From Alphaproteobacteria bacterium (GTDB taxonomy: Bacteria; Pseudomonadota; Alphaproteobacteria; Reyranellales; Reyranellaceae): a stretch of DNA of 64,000 nucleotides. The notes below the pieces were generated by a model. The model was given only the letters and a program-made list of their open reading frames with translations, had not been told where the DNA came from and did no database searches. Every line of letters starts with the position of its first letter. The first letter of the stretch is position 1. Of the stretch, positions 1-7,442 are shown in pieces. The stretch is from the NCBI GenBank assembly GCA_947474005.1, contig CANJHI010000001.1, positions 27,803 to 91,802 of the forward strand, written 5' to 3'. The position numbers and the translations under genes were made by a program.

Positions 1-431
1 GCGAAACCGATGTCGAGATCATCACCTGGGCCGGCCACTGCGAGGTCCACGAGCGCTTCTCCGCCGCGGACGTCCGCCAGGTACGCGCCGGCCATCCCGG
101 CGTGGTCGTGCTGGCCCATCCCGAATGCCCGCCCGAGGTGGTGGCCGAGGCCGATTTCTCGGGCTCGACCGCGGCGATGGCCGACTATGTCGAACGCGAG
201 CGGCCGGGCCGCGTCGTGCTGATGACCGAATGCTCGATGAGCGACAACATCGCGGCATTGCACCCCGAGATCGAGTTCGTGCGGCCGTGCAACCTCTGCC
301 CGCACATGAAGCGCATCACCCTGCCCAGGATCCGCCGCGCGCTCGAAACCATGAGCCACGAGGTGACGATCGATCCCGCCATCGCCGCCCCGGCCCGCCG
401 CGCCGTCGAGCGCATGCTGGCCGTCCGCTGA
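1..431 (+). CDS. nadA: Quinolinate synthase NadA (3' part, cut by window edge)
   Basis: NadA condenses iminoaspartate with dihydroxyacetone phosphate to quinolinate in de novo NAD synthesis, using a [4Fe-4S] cluster. The frame is open from base 3, so 142 C-terminal residues are visible and the start lies outside the window. Visible motifs are GHCEVH near visible residue 13, HPECPPEV near 38, TECSMSDN near 78, and CNLCPHMKR at 96-104. The Cys in GHCEVH and one in CNLCPHM sit about 85 residues apart, as expected for two of the three cluster ligands. nadC follows 10 bases after the stop, so the two form an operon. Whether nadB lies upstream cannot be seen. Confidence 0.95.
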   Translation, partial: ETDVEIITWAGHCEVHERFSAADVRQVRAGHPGVVVLAHPECPPEVVAEADFSGSTAAMADYVERERPGRVVLMTECSMSDNIAALHPEIEFVRPCNLCPHMKRITLPRIRRALETMSHEVTIDPAIAAPARRAVERMLAVR

Positions 432-441
432 GGAGAGCACC

Positions 442-1347
442 ATGACCTCCATCGTAAACCTCGCCCCATTGCCCCTCCTGATGATCGAGGCGACGGTGCA
501 CGCCGCCTTGCTGGAAGATCTCGGCCGCGCCGGCGATCTCACCACCGATTCAATCGTGCCGGCCGGCGCGTGGGCCGAGACGGCGCTGGTGGCGCGCCAG
601 CCGGGCGTCGTGGCCGGCCTCGACGCGGCGGCACTCGCTTTTCGCCTGATCGATCCCGCCATCGAGATCGCGATCGAGCGGCCCGACGGCACGCGGTTGG
701 CGCCGGGCGACCGCATCGCCACCATATCGGGGCCCGCGCGCGGCATGCTGACGGCCGAGCGCGTGGCGCTCAATTTCCTCGGCCATCTCAGTGGCGTCGC
801 CACCGCGACGGCCACGCTGGTGGCGGCGGTGCAGGGCCACAAGGCGCGCATCTGTTGTACGCGCAAGACCATGCCCGGCCTGCGCAGCCTTCAGAAATAC
901 GCGGTGCGTGCCGGCGGCGGCGTCAATCACCGCTTTGGCCTCGACGATGCCGTGCTGATCAAGGACAACCACGTTGCCGCGGCCGGTGGCGTGGCGCCGG
1001 CGATTCGCGCCGCGCGCGCGGGCGTGGGCCATTTGGTCAAGATCGAGGTCGAGGTCGATTCGCTTGATCAGCTCGACGAGGCGCTGGGCGAGCGTGTCGA
1101 CGCCGTGCTGCTCGACAACATGGGCCCCGAGATGCTGGCCGAGGCGGTGCGCCGCATCGACGGCCGTGCCATCGCCGAGGCCTCGGGCCGCATCACGCCG
1201 GCCACCGCCGGCGCCATTGCCGCCAGCGGTGTCGACCTGATCTCGGCGGGCTGGCTGACGCACAGCGCCCAGGTCCTCGACATCGGTCTCGACTGGCAGC
1301 GCCTCAGGCGAGACCGTAGCCGCGAAGTCCGTCCCGCGGCGGCGTGA
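442..1347 (+). CDS. nadC: Nicotinate-nucleotide diphosphorylase (carboxylating)
   Basis: NadC converts quinolinate and PRPP to nicotinate mononucleotide, the step after NadA, in the cytoplasm. The 301-residue length is normal, perhaps slightly long at the C-terminus. The phosphoribosyltransferase core shows RKTMPGLR near residue 140, followed by GGGVNHRFGLDDAVLIKDNH. A later LLDNMGPE segment and a SGRI/SGVDLIS barrel end complete the fold. The ATG at 442 is preceded by a GAGGAG ribosome site and starts 10 bases after nadA, which supports co-transcription. The C-terminal tail (RDRSREVRPAAA) looks non-conserved. Confidence 0.96.
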   Translation: MTSIVNLAPLPLLMIEATVHAALLEDLGRAGDLTTDSIVPAGAWAETALVARQPGVVAGLDAAALAFRLIDPAIEIAIERPDGTRLAPGDRIATISGPARGMLTAERVALNFLGHLSGVATATATLVAAVQGHKARICCTRKTMPGLRSLQKYAVRAGGGVNHRFGLDDAVLIKDNHVAAAGGVAPAIRAARAGVGHLVKIEVEVDSLDQLDEALGERVDAVLLDNMGPEMLAEAVRRIDGRAIAEASGRITPATAGAIAASGVDLISAGWLTHSAQVLDIGLDWQRLRRDRSREVRPAAA

Positions 1348-1373
1348 GTGTCGCTGCCGATCAGGTCAACTGA

Positions 1374-2336
1374 TCAAGTCGGCGCGGGGATGTTCGCGTC
1401 CTTGATCACCTTGCGCCAGCGCACGGTCTCGTCGGCCAGGCGCTTGGCATAGGCCTCGGGCGTGCCGCCGGTCGGGATGAAGCCCAGCGACATCAGCCGC
1501 TCGCGCACGGCCTCGACCTTGAGCGCTGTATTCACCGCCGCGTTGAGCTGCTGGATGATCTCCGGCGGCGTGCCGGCCGTCGTCGCCACGCCGAAATAGA
1601 CCGCGGCCTCGAGCTCCGGAACGCCGAGCTCGCTGGCGATCGGCACGGTCGGAATGTTGGCGACGCGGGCCTTGGCGCCGCACAGCAGGCCGCGCATCGT
1701 GCCGGCGCGGATCTGCGCATCGACCGGGGTCGTGACGTCGACGAAAGCCACAACGTGGCCGGCGACGGCGTCGCGCAGCGCTTCGGCCGCGGCCTTGTAG
1801 GGGATGTGCTGCAGCTTGCCGCCGGTGCGCGTGGCGATCAGCTCGCCCCACAGGTGCGGCAGGCCGCCGGTGCTGGACGTCGAGTAATGCGTCGGACCGG
1901 GCTGCGCCTTCACCCACTCGATGAACTCGGCGAAGGTCTTGGCGGGGTTGCTGGCGTTGACGGCGAGCACGCAGGGGATGTCGGCAAGCTGCGCGATCGG
2001 CGCGAGATCCTTCTGCGGGTCGATCGCCATCGGCACGTCGAACGCCGGCTGCAGCGCCGCCGTCGTCGTCAGCACCATCAGGCTGGTGCCGTCGGGCTTG
2101 CTCTTGGCGATGTTGACCATGCCCACCATCGTGCCGCCGCCCGGCCGGTTCTCGACCACGATGGTCCTGCCGGTGTCCTGCGACATGCGCTCGGCCAGCA
2201 CGCGGCCCGCCGTGTCGGTCGAGCCGCCCGGCCCGTAGGGCACGACGAGGCGGATCGGCGCGCCCTGCGCCCAGGCAAACGATGGCAGCGACAGGGCAGC
2301 GAGGCTTCCGGTGACGAGGGTACGGCGCGCGATCAT
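1374..2336 (-). CDS. Bug/TctC-family tripartite tricarboxylate transporter substrate-binding protein
   Basis: A periplasmic solute receptor of the Bug (TctC) family, about 320 residues, which is the usual length. It begins MIARRTLVTGSLAALS with a cleavable, possibly twin-arginine, signal ending near SFAWAQ. The mature part opens IRLVVPYGPGGSTD and continues VVENRPGGG and KSKPDGTSL, the classic Bug signature. The frame is open further upstream, but the ATG at 2336 has AGGAAGGA 8 bases before it and the signal peptide directly after, so it is chosen. No TctA/TctB membrane genes lie nearby, as is common for orphan Bug receptors. The ligand cannot be told from sequence; carboxylates are typical. 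Confidence 0.9.
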   Translation of the reverse strand: MIARRTLVTGSLAALSLPSFAWAQGAPIRLVVPYGPGGSTDTAGRVLAERMSQDTGRTIVVENRPGGGTMVGMVNIAKSKPDGTSLMVLTTTAALQPAFDVPMAIDPQKDLAPIAQLADIPCVLAVNASNPAKTFAEFIEWVKAQPGPTHYSTSSTGGLPHLWGELIATRTGGKLQHIPYKAAAEALRDAVAGHVVAFVDVTTPVDAQIRAGTMRGLLCGAKARVANIPTVPIASELGVPELEAAVYFGVATTAGTPPEIIQQLNAAVNTALKVEAVRERLMSLGFIPTGGTPEAYAKRLADETVRWRKVIKDANIPAPT

Positions 2337-2468
2337 GACGTGTCCTTCCTGAAGGCGTTTCTTGGAATTGGCTTGTTGGGACTGGTTAGTCAGCCCCAAT
2401 AATGGCGGCAAGAGGACGGCGTGCGCGTCGTATCGCCAGCCGAACTGTCGGCGCAAGCCGCCGGCGCC

Positions 2469-5400
2469 CTAGCGGAACGGATTGGGGATGTTGAAGGACG
2501 GCAAGGAGATGCTGGGCAGCATCGACGGCACCTTCTCGACCTCCTTCAGGAGGTTGGTCATGCCGGGCGGATCGCTCGCCCCGCCGCGGGTGGCGGAGAA
2601 GGAGGGGCCGGCCAGGGGGCCGCGCACGGTCATGATCAGGTAGGGCAGCGACGGTTCCTCGGCGAGGAAGAAGTCGATCGTCGTGTCGGTCGTCGCGTTC
2701 TCGAGATGGGTGCGCGTGTGGATGCTGGCGGTGGCGCCGCTGCCCTGGAGCCGCAGGTTCCTGTCGCTCAACACACCCTGGGCGATCTCGATCTCGCCCT
2801 GTATCGGATCGTCATGGTTCACGAAGCGGTTCAGCACCAGCGAGACCGCGTTCAGGATATTGCCGACGCCGACGCCGCCACGCTCGCCGAACAGGCTGGC
2901 GATATTGCCCAGGGTGAAGTCGATGGCGCCGCCGGTGACGCCGGTCGCCGCGGCGCCGATCATCTGCAGGAAGTGGTTGGCGCTGGGATAGAGATGCCCG
3001 CCCAGCCGCGCGCCGCCCGCCAGCGAGGATTTGAGCTGCAACGCCGTCTTGCCCGACCCTTTGAGGACGATGTCGTTGGCATTCAGCACGCCGTCGAGCG
3101 CGACCTTGATCAGGCTGCCGACTTCGTTGCTGCCGGAGCTCGCGCGCATCATCTCGCCGATCCGCAGCCCCTCGGCGCTGCCCTTCAGGTGGAACGAGAG
3201 CGCGGGCTCGGTCGCATCGACGACGCCCGACAGGTTGAGCGTGCCGCCATAGAGGCCGCCCCTGAGGTGCGTGATCGTGAGCGTGCCGTCCTTCAGATCG
3301 GCCGCGATCTCTGCGTTGCCGAGACGTGCCGGCCCGCCTAAAGCGGCCGTCACCAGCTTAAACGTGCCGTCGAAGCCGCGGAGCGAGGCCGTGTCGATCT
3401 CGTCCGCTGCGCCAGCCCGGCCGCGTTCGTAACGCCGTGGTGTCGCGCCGCCGCGGAAGAACTTGTCGAACTCGAAGGTCTCCGCCTTCACGTCCGCCGT
3501 GATCTGGGGCCGGCCGGCGAGGTGGTCGGCGGAGATCGCCACCGTCATCGGCTGGCCGTCGGCCGTGACGCTGCCCGTGTAGGACATCGACGTGATCTTG
3601 CCGTCGGTGACGCCGAGCAGGGCCAGCACGCCGCTCGCCTGCACGGTCGAGCCCAGGGCGCTCACGGCGCCGCGGCGGATGGCGAGGCTTTCCCACGTGC
3701 CTGCGACGTCGCCGGCGGCGGACACGCGGCCGAACCCCGTCGGCGGCGCACCCGCCAGTTTCAGCACGCGATCGATGTCGGGCGTCTCGAAGCTGAAGAC
3801 GACATTGGCGCGCGGCAGCGGCGTCCAGTAGTCGGCCACCGCGCCGCGCACGTCGAGCCGAGCGCCGGCCAGGCTCGCCACCTTGAGGCCGTTGAGCTTC
3901 AGCGTGCCGGCCTGTCGCGCGACATCGAGATCGACGCCCGACACCACCTCGCCGCGATAGTCGATCCGGGCGACCTTGAGCTTGAGGCCGAGCGACGGGC
4001 CGAGCAGGGCCAGGATGGGCACGACGGCGCCGGCCGGCGAGGTCGACGCGGCCGCCTGCCCGGGCGGCGGCACGAAGGCATCGAGGTCGACGGTGCCCAG
4101 CTCGAGCTGCAACTCGACCGACAGCGGGATGGTGAAGGCGACGGTGATGCCGGCCCGGCCCCGGAGCGTGTCGAGCTCGAAGCTCGTGCCGTCGACCTGC
4201 ACATCGCCGTCGCGCGATCCCATCCGGCCGCGCATGCTGACGCGCGTGAGCTTGTCTGCCGGGATCGCCGAGGTGTCGACCTGCAGCCACGCCAGCGTCT
4301 CGCGCAGCTTCGGCCCCTCCAGGCTGAAATCGCCCGACACGCGCGGCCGCGCCGAACTGTCCGACAGGATCGACGCCGCGCGCACCACGAAGTCGCCCGG
4401 CAGCTCGACGCCGAATTTCGGCACGGCGATGGCGCCGTTGCGGGCTTCGATCTCGACCGCGATGTTGCGCACGGATTGGCGGTTGTAGATCAGCTCGCCA
4501 ACGTCGAGTACGAGTTTGGCGTTGAGCCCGATCAGCCAGCTCGGCTCGCGCGCCGTGGCCGGGGTTACCGTTGGCAGGGACGGGGGAGGCGGCGGGGCCG
4601 CCTGCTGCGCGGCCTCCTGCTTCTTGGCCTCGACCTCGGGCGGCAGCACGATCTCTTTGAGCCAGCGGTCGAGATCGAGCCGCGCGGCGCTGACGCGCGC
4701 CTCGATCGTGGGCACCGGTCCGGCCTTTGCCGCGAGCGACCCGGTGACCGTGTCGCCGCCCAGCACGAGGGTAAAGTCCTTTGCGCTCACGTCGGTCCGC
4801 GACAGCGCGACCGGTCCCTCGAAACTGAACTTGCCGGCCAGCAGCGGCGGCACATGGGGCTTCGGCTGGCCCGCGATTCTGGCCAGTGTCTTGACGAACA
4901 GCACCAGGTTGTCCGCCGACGCCGACACCGTGCCCGACAGCCGCGCGTCGGGCCCGAGCGCGCTCACGCTGCCCTTGTAGGCGAGCCGGCCGCCGGCTGT
5001 GTCCAGCGCGATGTCCACCTCATGGCCCGCCGTCGCCTTGGCCCCGAGCGCGACCGCGAACTTCAGCGGCGTGTCGTCGACCGAACCGCTGCCGGTCAGG
5101 GCCACCGGGCCCGTCATCGACGTGGCCGAAGCGGCGAAATCCAGCCTGTCGGCGCTCACAGACAGGCCCGTCCTGGCATCGCTGAAGGAGAGCGTGCCGC
5201 CGTCGATGCGGACGTCGTGCACCGGCAGCGGCGCGCTGCCATTGGGCGAGGGCGCGAAGGCCCAGTTGGGCTGGCCCGTGGCGTCGATCTCGAGGTTGAT
5301 GCGCGGGGCCACCAGCGTCACCTCGGTCGCCTCGATGCCGCCGGTGAGGAGCGCGCCCAGCGACAGCCGCACCGCGACCGACTTCGCCTCGGCCATGTTG

Positions 5401-5699
5401 GGATTCTGGGCGCCGGCCGCGTTGGCGAACTTGACGCCCTCGAGCCTCACGACCGGCAACGGCAGCAGCGACAGCCGGATCGGCCCCTCGATGGCGAGGT
5501 CGCGGCCGGTGGCCTGCTTCACCTCGGCAATGATCCGCGGCTTGTAGCTGTTGAGGTCGATCAGGGAAGGCAGCACCAGCAACGCCACGACCAGCACGCC
5601 GATGACGGCGCCGGCGCGGATCAGGAGCTTCTGGTGCGGAAAAGGCGTCACGGTCGGCCTCGTCGCTGGAGACGGCAATACTAGAGTCTTTCCCGCCAA
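2469..5699 (-). CDS. AsmA-family protein, very large
   Basis: A 1076-residue AsmA-family protein anchored in the inner membrane with most of its mass in the periplasm. Family members act in outer-membrane biogenesis and probably lipid transfer. After a short cytoplasmic start comes a transmembrane segment at about residues 28-46 (AVIGVLVVALLVLPSLI). The AsmA N-terminal signature follows: DLNSYKPRIIAEVKQATGR, then SLLPLPVVRLEGVKFAN. The rest is a long beta-rich repeat region, interrupted near residue 365 by a Gln/Ala/Pro linker (APPPPPSLP). The C-terminal AsmA_2-like part contains GGLYGGTLNLSG. It appears to be a single-gene unit, with a hairpin-rich gap upstream. Confidence 0.88.
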   Translation of the reverse strand: MAGKTLVLPSPATRPTVTPFPHQKLLIRAGAVIGVLVVALLVLPSLIDLNSYKPRIIAEVKQATGRDLAIEGPIRLSLLPLPVVRLEGVKFANAAGAQNPNMAEAKSVAVRLSLGALLTGGIEATEVTLVAPRINLEIDATGQPNWAFAPSPNGSAPLPVHDVRIDGGTLSFSDARTGLSVSADRLDFAASATSMTGPVALTGSGSVDDTPLKFAVALGAKATAGHEVDIALDTAGGRLAYKGSVSALGPDARLSGTVSASADNLVLFVKTLARIAGQPKPHVPPLLAGKFSFEGPVALSRTDVSAKDFTLVLGGDTVTGSLAAKAGPVPTIEARVSAARLDLDRWLKEIVLPPEVEAKKQEAAQQAAPPPPPSLPTVTPATAREPSWLIGLNAKLVLDVGELIYNRQSVRNIAVEIEARNGAIAVPKFGVELPGDFVVRAASILSDSSARPRVSGDFSLEGPKLRETLAWLQVDTSAIPADKLTRVSMRGRMGSRDGDVQVDGTSFELDTLRGRAGITVAFTIPLSVELQLELGTVDLDAFVPPPGQAAASTSPAGAVVPILALLGPSLGLKLKVARIDYRGEVVSGVDLDVARQAGTLKLNGLKVASLAGARLDVRGAVADYWTPLPRANVVFSFETPDIDRVLKLAGAPPTGFGRVSAAGDVAGTWESLAIRRGAVSALGSTVQASGVLALLGVTDGKITSMSYTGSVTADGQPMTVAISADHLAGRPQITADVKAETFEFDKFFRGGATPRRYERGRAGAADEIDTASLRGFDGTFKLVTAALGGPARLGNAEIAADLKDGTLTITHLRGGLYGGTLNLSGVVDATEPALSFHLKGSAEGLRIGEMMRASSGSNEVGSLIKVALDGVLNANDIVLKGSGKTALQLKSSLAGGARLGGHLYPSANHFLQMIGAAATGVTGGAIDFTLGNIASLFGERGGVGVGNILNAVSLVLNRFVNHDDPIQGEIEIAQGVLSDRNLRLQGSGATASIHTRTHLENATTDTTIDFFLAEEPSLPYLIMTVRGPLAGPSFSATRGGASDPPGMTNLLKEVEKVPSMLPSISLPSFNIPNPFR

Positions 5700-5960
5700 A
5701 TCAGAATCGCTTCTTCTCCTATCCCGTCTGACCAGGGCTATCGCATATGGCCTTTCTCTGCCCCCGCGAAGCGGGGGAAGTGCCCCCGTAGGGGGCGAAG
5801 GGGGTCATCGCCCGCGTACGAGCGCCCCCTCCGCCACAGGCGCTGTAAACAGCGCCGATTCGGGCACCTCTCCCGAGACGGGGGAGGAGAAGCGGAAAGC
5901 CACGTGCGATTGCCCTGCCCGAGACAGGAGGAGAGCGATTCCGAATCAGTCGGAAAGACT
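5700..5960. repeat. Hairpin-rich gap with G/C palindromes
   Basis: This 261-base spacer lies between two minus-strand genes. It holds two near-perfect short hairpins: CCCCCGC-GAA-GCGGGGG at 5761-5777 and GCCCCC-GTA-GGGGGC at 5782-5796. A further palindrome-like stretch, CTCCCGAGACGGGGGAG, lies around 5873-5889. No coding frame with a credible start was seen. It may be a palindromic intergenic repeat or a terminator for the RidA gene; it lacks a clear T-run. Confidence 0.5.
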
Positions 5961-6338
5961 CTACGCCGGCAGCGCCGCCGTGATCAGGATCTCGATCAGG
6001 TCGCCCTCGGGCATGACGGACTGCACGAACGAGCGCACCGGCCCCTCGCCGTCGGGCATCCACGACGCCCATACGCGATCGAAGGCGGGCTTCTGGTCGT
6101 GGTCGGTCACCACCACGTCGGCGCGCAGGATGCGCGTGCGGTCGATGCCGGCCCTCGCCAGGTGCGCGTCGAGCAGCGCCAGGGTCGCCGCGGTCTGGCC
6201 GGGCAGGTCGAGCGACTTGTCGGGCGAGGTCGCCACCGCATTGAGCAGCCCGCCGCCGCCCGGGAAGCGGTAGATCGACACCGCCGACTTGGAAGGCAGG
6301 GCCTTGTTGGGAACGCGGCTGATATCGGGGTGGGGCAA
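5961..6338 (-). CDS. RidA family protein
   Basis: A 125-residue member of the RidA/YjgF superfamily, whose best-known members hydrolyse reactive enamine/imine intermediates. Visible family features are the N-terminal NKALPSKSAVSIYRFPGG strand region, the helix QTAATLALLDAHLARAGIDR, the strand ILRADVVVTD, and the near-terminal VRSFVQSVMPEGDLIEI. The canonical RidA Arg-107 region reads GPVRSFVQ, so an arginine is present. The N-terminus departs from classical RidA, so this is probably one of the divergent subfamilies and its substrate is uncertain. It stands alone, upstream of the AsmA gene on the same strand. Confidence 0.85.
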   Translation of the reverse strand: MPHPDISRVPNKALPSKSAVSIYRFPGGGGLLNAVATSPDKSLDLPGQTAATLALLDAHLARAGIDRTRILRADVVVTDHDQKPAFDRVWASWMPDGEGPVRSFVQSVMPEGDLIEILITAALPA

Positions 6339-6349
6339 GCGATTACTCC

Positions 6350-6406
6350 AAGGTTGTCATTCACAGCGAAAAGGTTGTCATCCTGAGCGAAGCGAAGGAT
6401 CCTTCG
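6350..6406. repeat. Tandem 21-bp repeat and dispersed GTCATCCTGAG palindrome
   Basis: Two tandem 21-bp copies beginning AAGGTTGTCAT occupy 6350-6370 and 6371-6391 and differ at three positions. They run into a perfect 14-bp palindrome, CGAAGGATCCTTCG, at 6393-6406. The 18-mer GAGCGAAGCGAAGGATCC at 6385-6402 recurs exactly at 49081-49098, and GTCATCCTGAG recurs inverted near 49111. This marks a dispersed intergenic repeat family. Confidence 0.75.
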
Positions 6407-6479
6407 TTCCAGCGCAAAGGTAACCTCGCGCGGGCAGGCAACGGTACCCGTCCGCGGGAGAGACAAGGAGACTATTTCC

Positions 6480-6881
6480 ATGACCACGATACCCGACGTC
6501 TACATGGATTTGTTGCTGGAGAAGAAAGCCTTCGCCCACCTGGCGACGGTGATGCCCGATGGCTCGCCGCAGAACACGCCGGTGTGGTTCGACTTCGTTG
6601 ACGGCAAGGTGCGCGTGAACTCGGCGCTCGGGCGCACCAAGGTGCGCAACATGAAGCAGGGCGCGAAGGTGGCGCTCTCGATCATGGACCCGGACAATCC
6701 CGACCGATACGTCCAGCTACGCGGCACCGTGACGGGCGTGCGGCAGGACGATGTCGCCGCCCGACACATCGACCAGCTCGCGTTCAAATATCTGGGCCTA
6801 GACAAGAACCCCTATGCGAAGGCGGAAGATGTGCGGGTGATGTTTGAGATTTCCGTGTTCTCAGTGCAGGGAATGAGTTGA
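6480..6881 (+). CDS. PPOX-class (pyridoxamine-phosphate-oxidase-like) flavin/F420 split-barrel protein
   Basis: A 133-residue split beta-barrel protein of the PPOX superfamily, resembling the family often labelled probable F420-dependent enzymes. These proteins bind FMN or F420 and act on diverse substrates; some act in haem degradation or redox detoxification. Diagnostic features are the opening helix LLLEKKAFAHLATVMPDG, then PQNTPVWFDFVDGKVRVNS, GRTKVRNMKQ, VALSIMDPDNP and YVQLRGTVTGV. An AAGGAG ribosome site precedes the ATG at 6480. It stands alone, between RidA on the opposite strand and an unknown gene. The cofactor (FMN or F420) cannot be decided from sequence alone. Confidence 0.85.
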   Translation: MTTIPDVYMDLLLEKKAFAHLATVMPDGSPQNTPVWFDFVDGKVRVNSALGRTKVRNMKQGAKVALSIMDPDNPDRYVQLRGTVTGVRQDDVAARHIDQLAFKYLGLDKNPYAKAEDVRVMFEISVFSVQGMS

Positions 6882-6948
6882 TCGGGCGTTCTTTCGCCAC
6901 GGATTCCTGAAATAGCAAAGCTAGGTTGCCGCGGGGAGGGAGGCGTTA

Positions 6949-7401
6949 ATGACGGTAGCCGACAATTTGCTCACGTTACAGGCGGAGGAAGATCGCATTA
7001 GGTCAATCAGTCTCGCCCATATTCGCCAGCATGAGGACTTGGGCCTTCACGCCGACGCGATTGAGGCTGCAATGTCGGTGATCGAGCACTTCACAGCAGG
7101 ATGGCTTACGGCCGACTTGGACGAACTAACTATCCAGCATCTTGGTATCCGCTTGTTCAACGCCGCCGCTTCGGCTTGGCGGTTGTTGCTATGCGGCTAC
7201 TACCAGAACTCGACGGCGCAATTGCGCGACCTATTGGAAACGGCATTCTTGTTGGACTATTTGGGTACTGCGCCCGGGCTCGTGGCGACTTGGCGTGATG
7301 CACGCAGTGCAGCTGATCGCGACCAATTTCGACCGGTCAAGATCCGAGAATCACTCGACACTCGCGACGGGTTCAAAGAACGGAAGCGTGCGGATCACTA
7401 A
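6949..7401 (+). CDS. Unrecognised protein, possibly truncated at its C-terminus
   Basis: A 150-residue cytoplasmic, helix-rich protein of unknown function. The segment SAWRLLLCGYYQNSTAQLRDLLETAFLLDYL resembles the core of conserved hypothetical proteins I recall as longer than 200 residues. Here the frame stops right after GFKERKRADH, where such proteins seem to continue. A strong GGGAGGGAGG ribosome site precedes the ATG at 6949. Base composition is visibly less GC-rich than the neighbours, with codons such as tta and gta that are rare around it. The adenine deaminase gene begins 41 bases after the stop with no ribosome site of its own. A deletion may have removed the 3' end; a natural short version remains possible. 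Confidence 0.55.
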   Translation: MTVADNLLTLQAEEDRIRSISLAHIRQHEDLGLHADAIEAAMSVIEHFTAGWLTADLDELTIQHLGIRLFNAAASAWRLLLCGYYQNSTAQLRDLLETAFLLDYLGTAPGLVATWRDARSAADRDQFRPVKIRESLDTRDGFKERKRADH

Positions 7402-7442
7402 CCGCATTGCCATCATCTCATCGCGTTCCTACATGATGCGAC

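Noticed and set aside
3522-5684. Very long plus-strand open frame opposite the AsmA gene
   Set aside because: It is His/Arg/Gln/Ala-rich with no family motif and no ribosome site; it mirrors codon bias of the real minus-strand gene.
6949-7401. Second selenoprotein candidate (gene ending early)
   Set aside because: The stop is TAA, not TGA, and no continuation of the frame looks coding.
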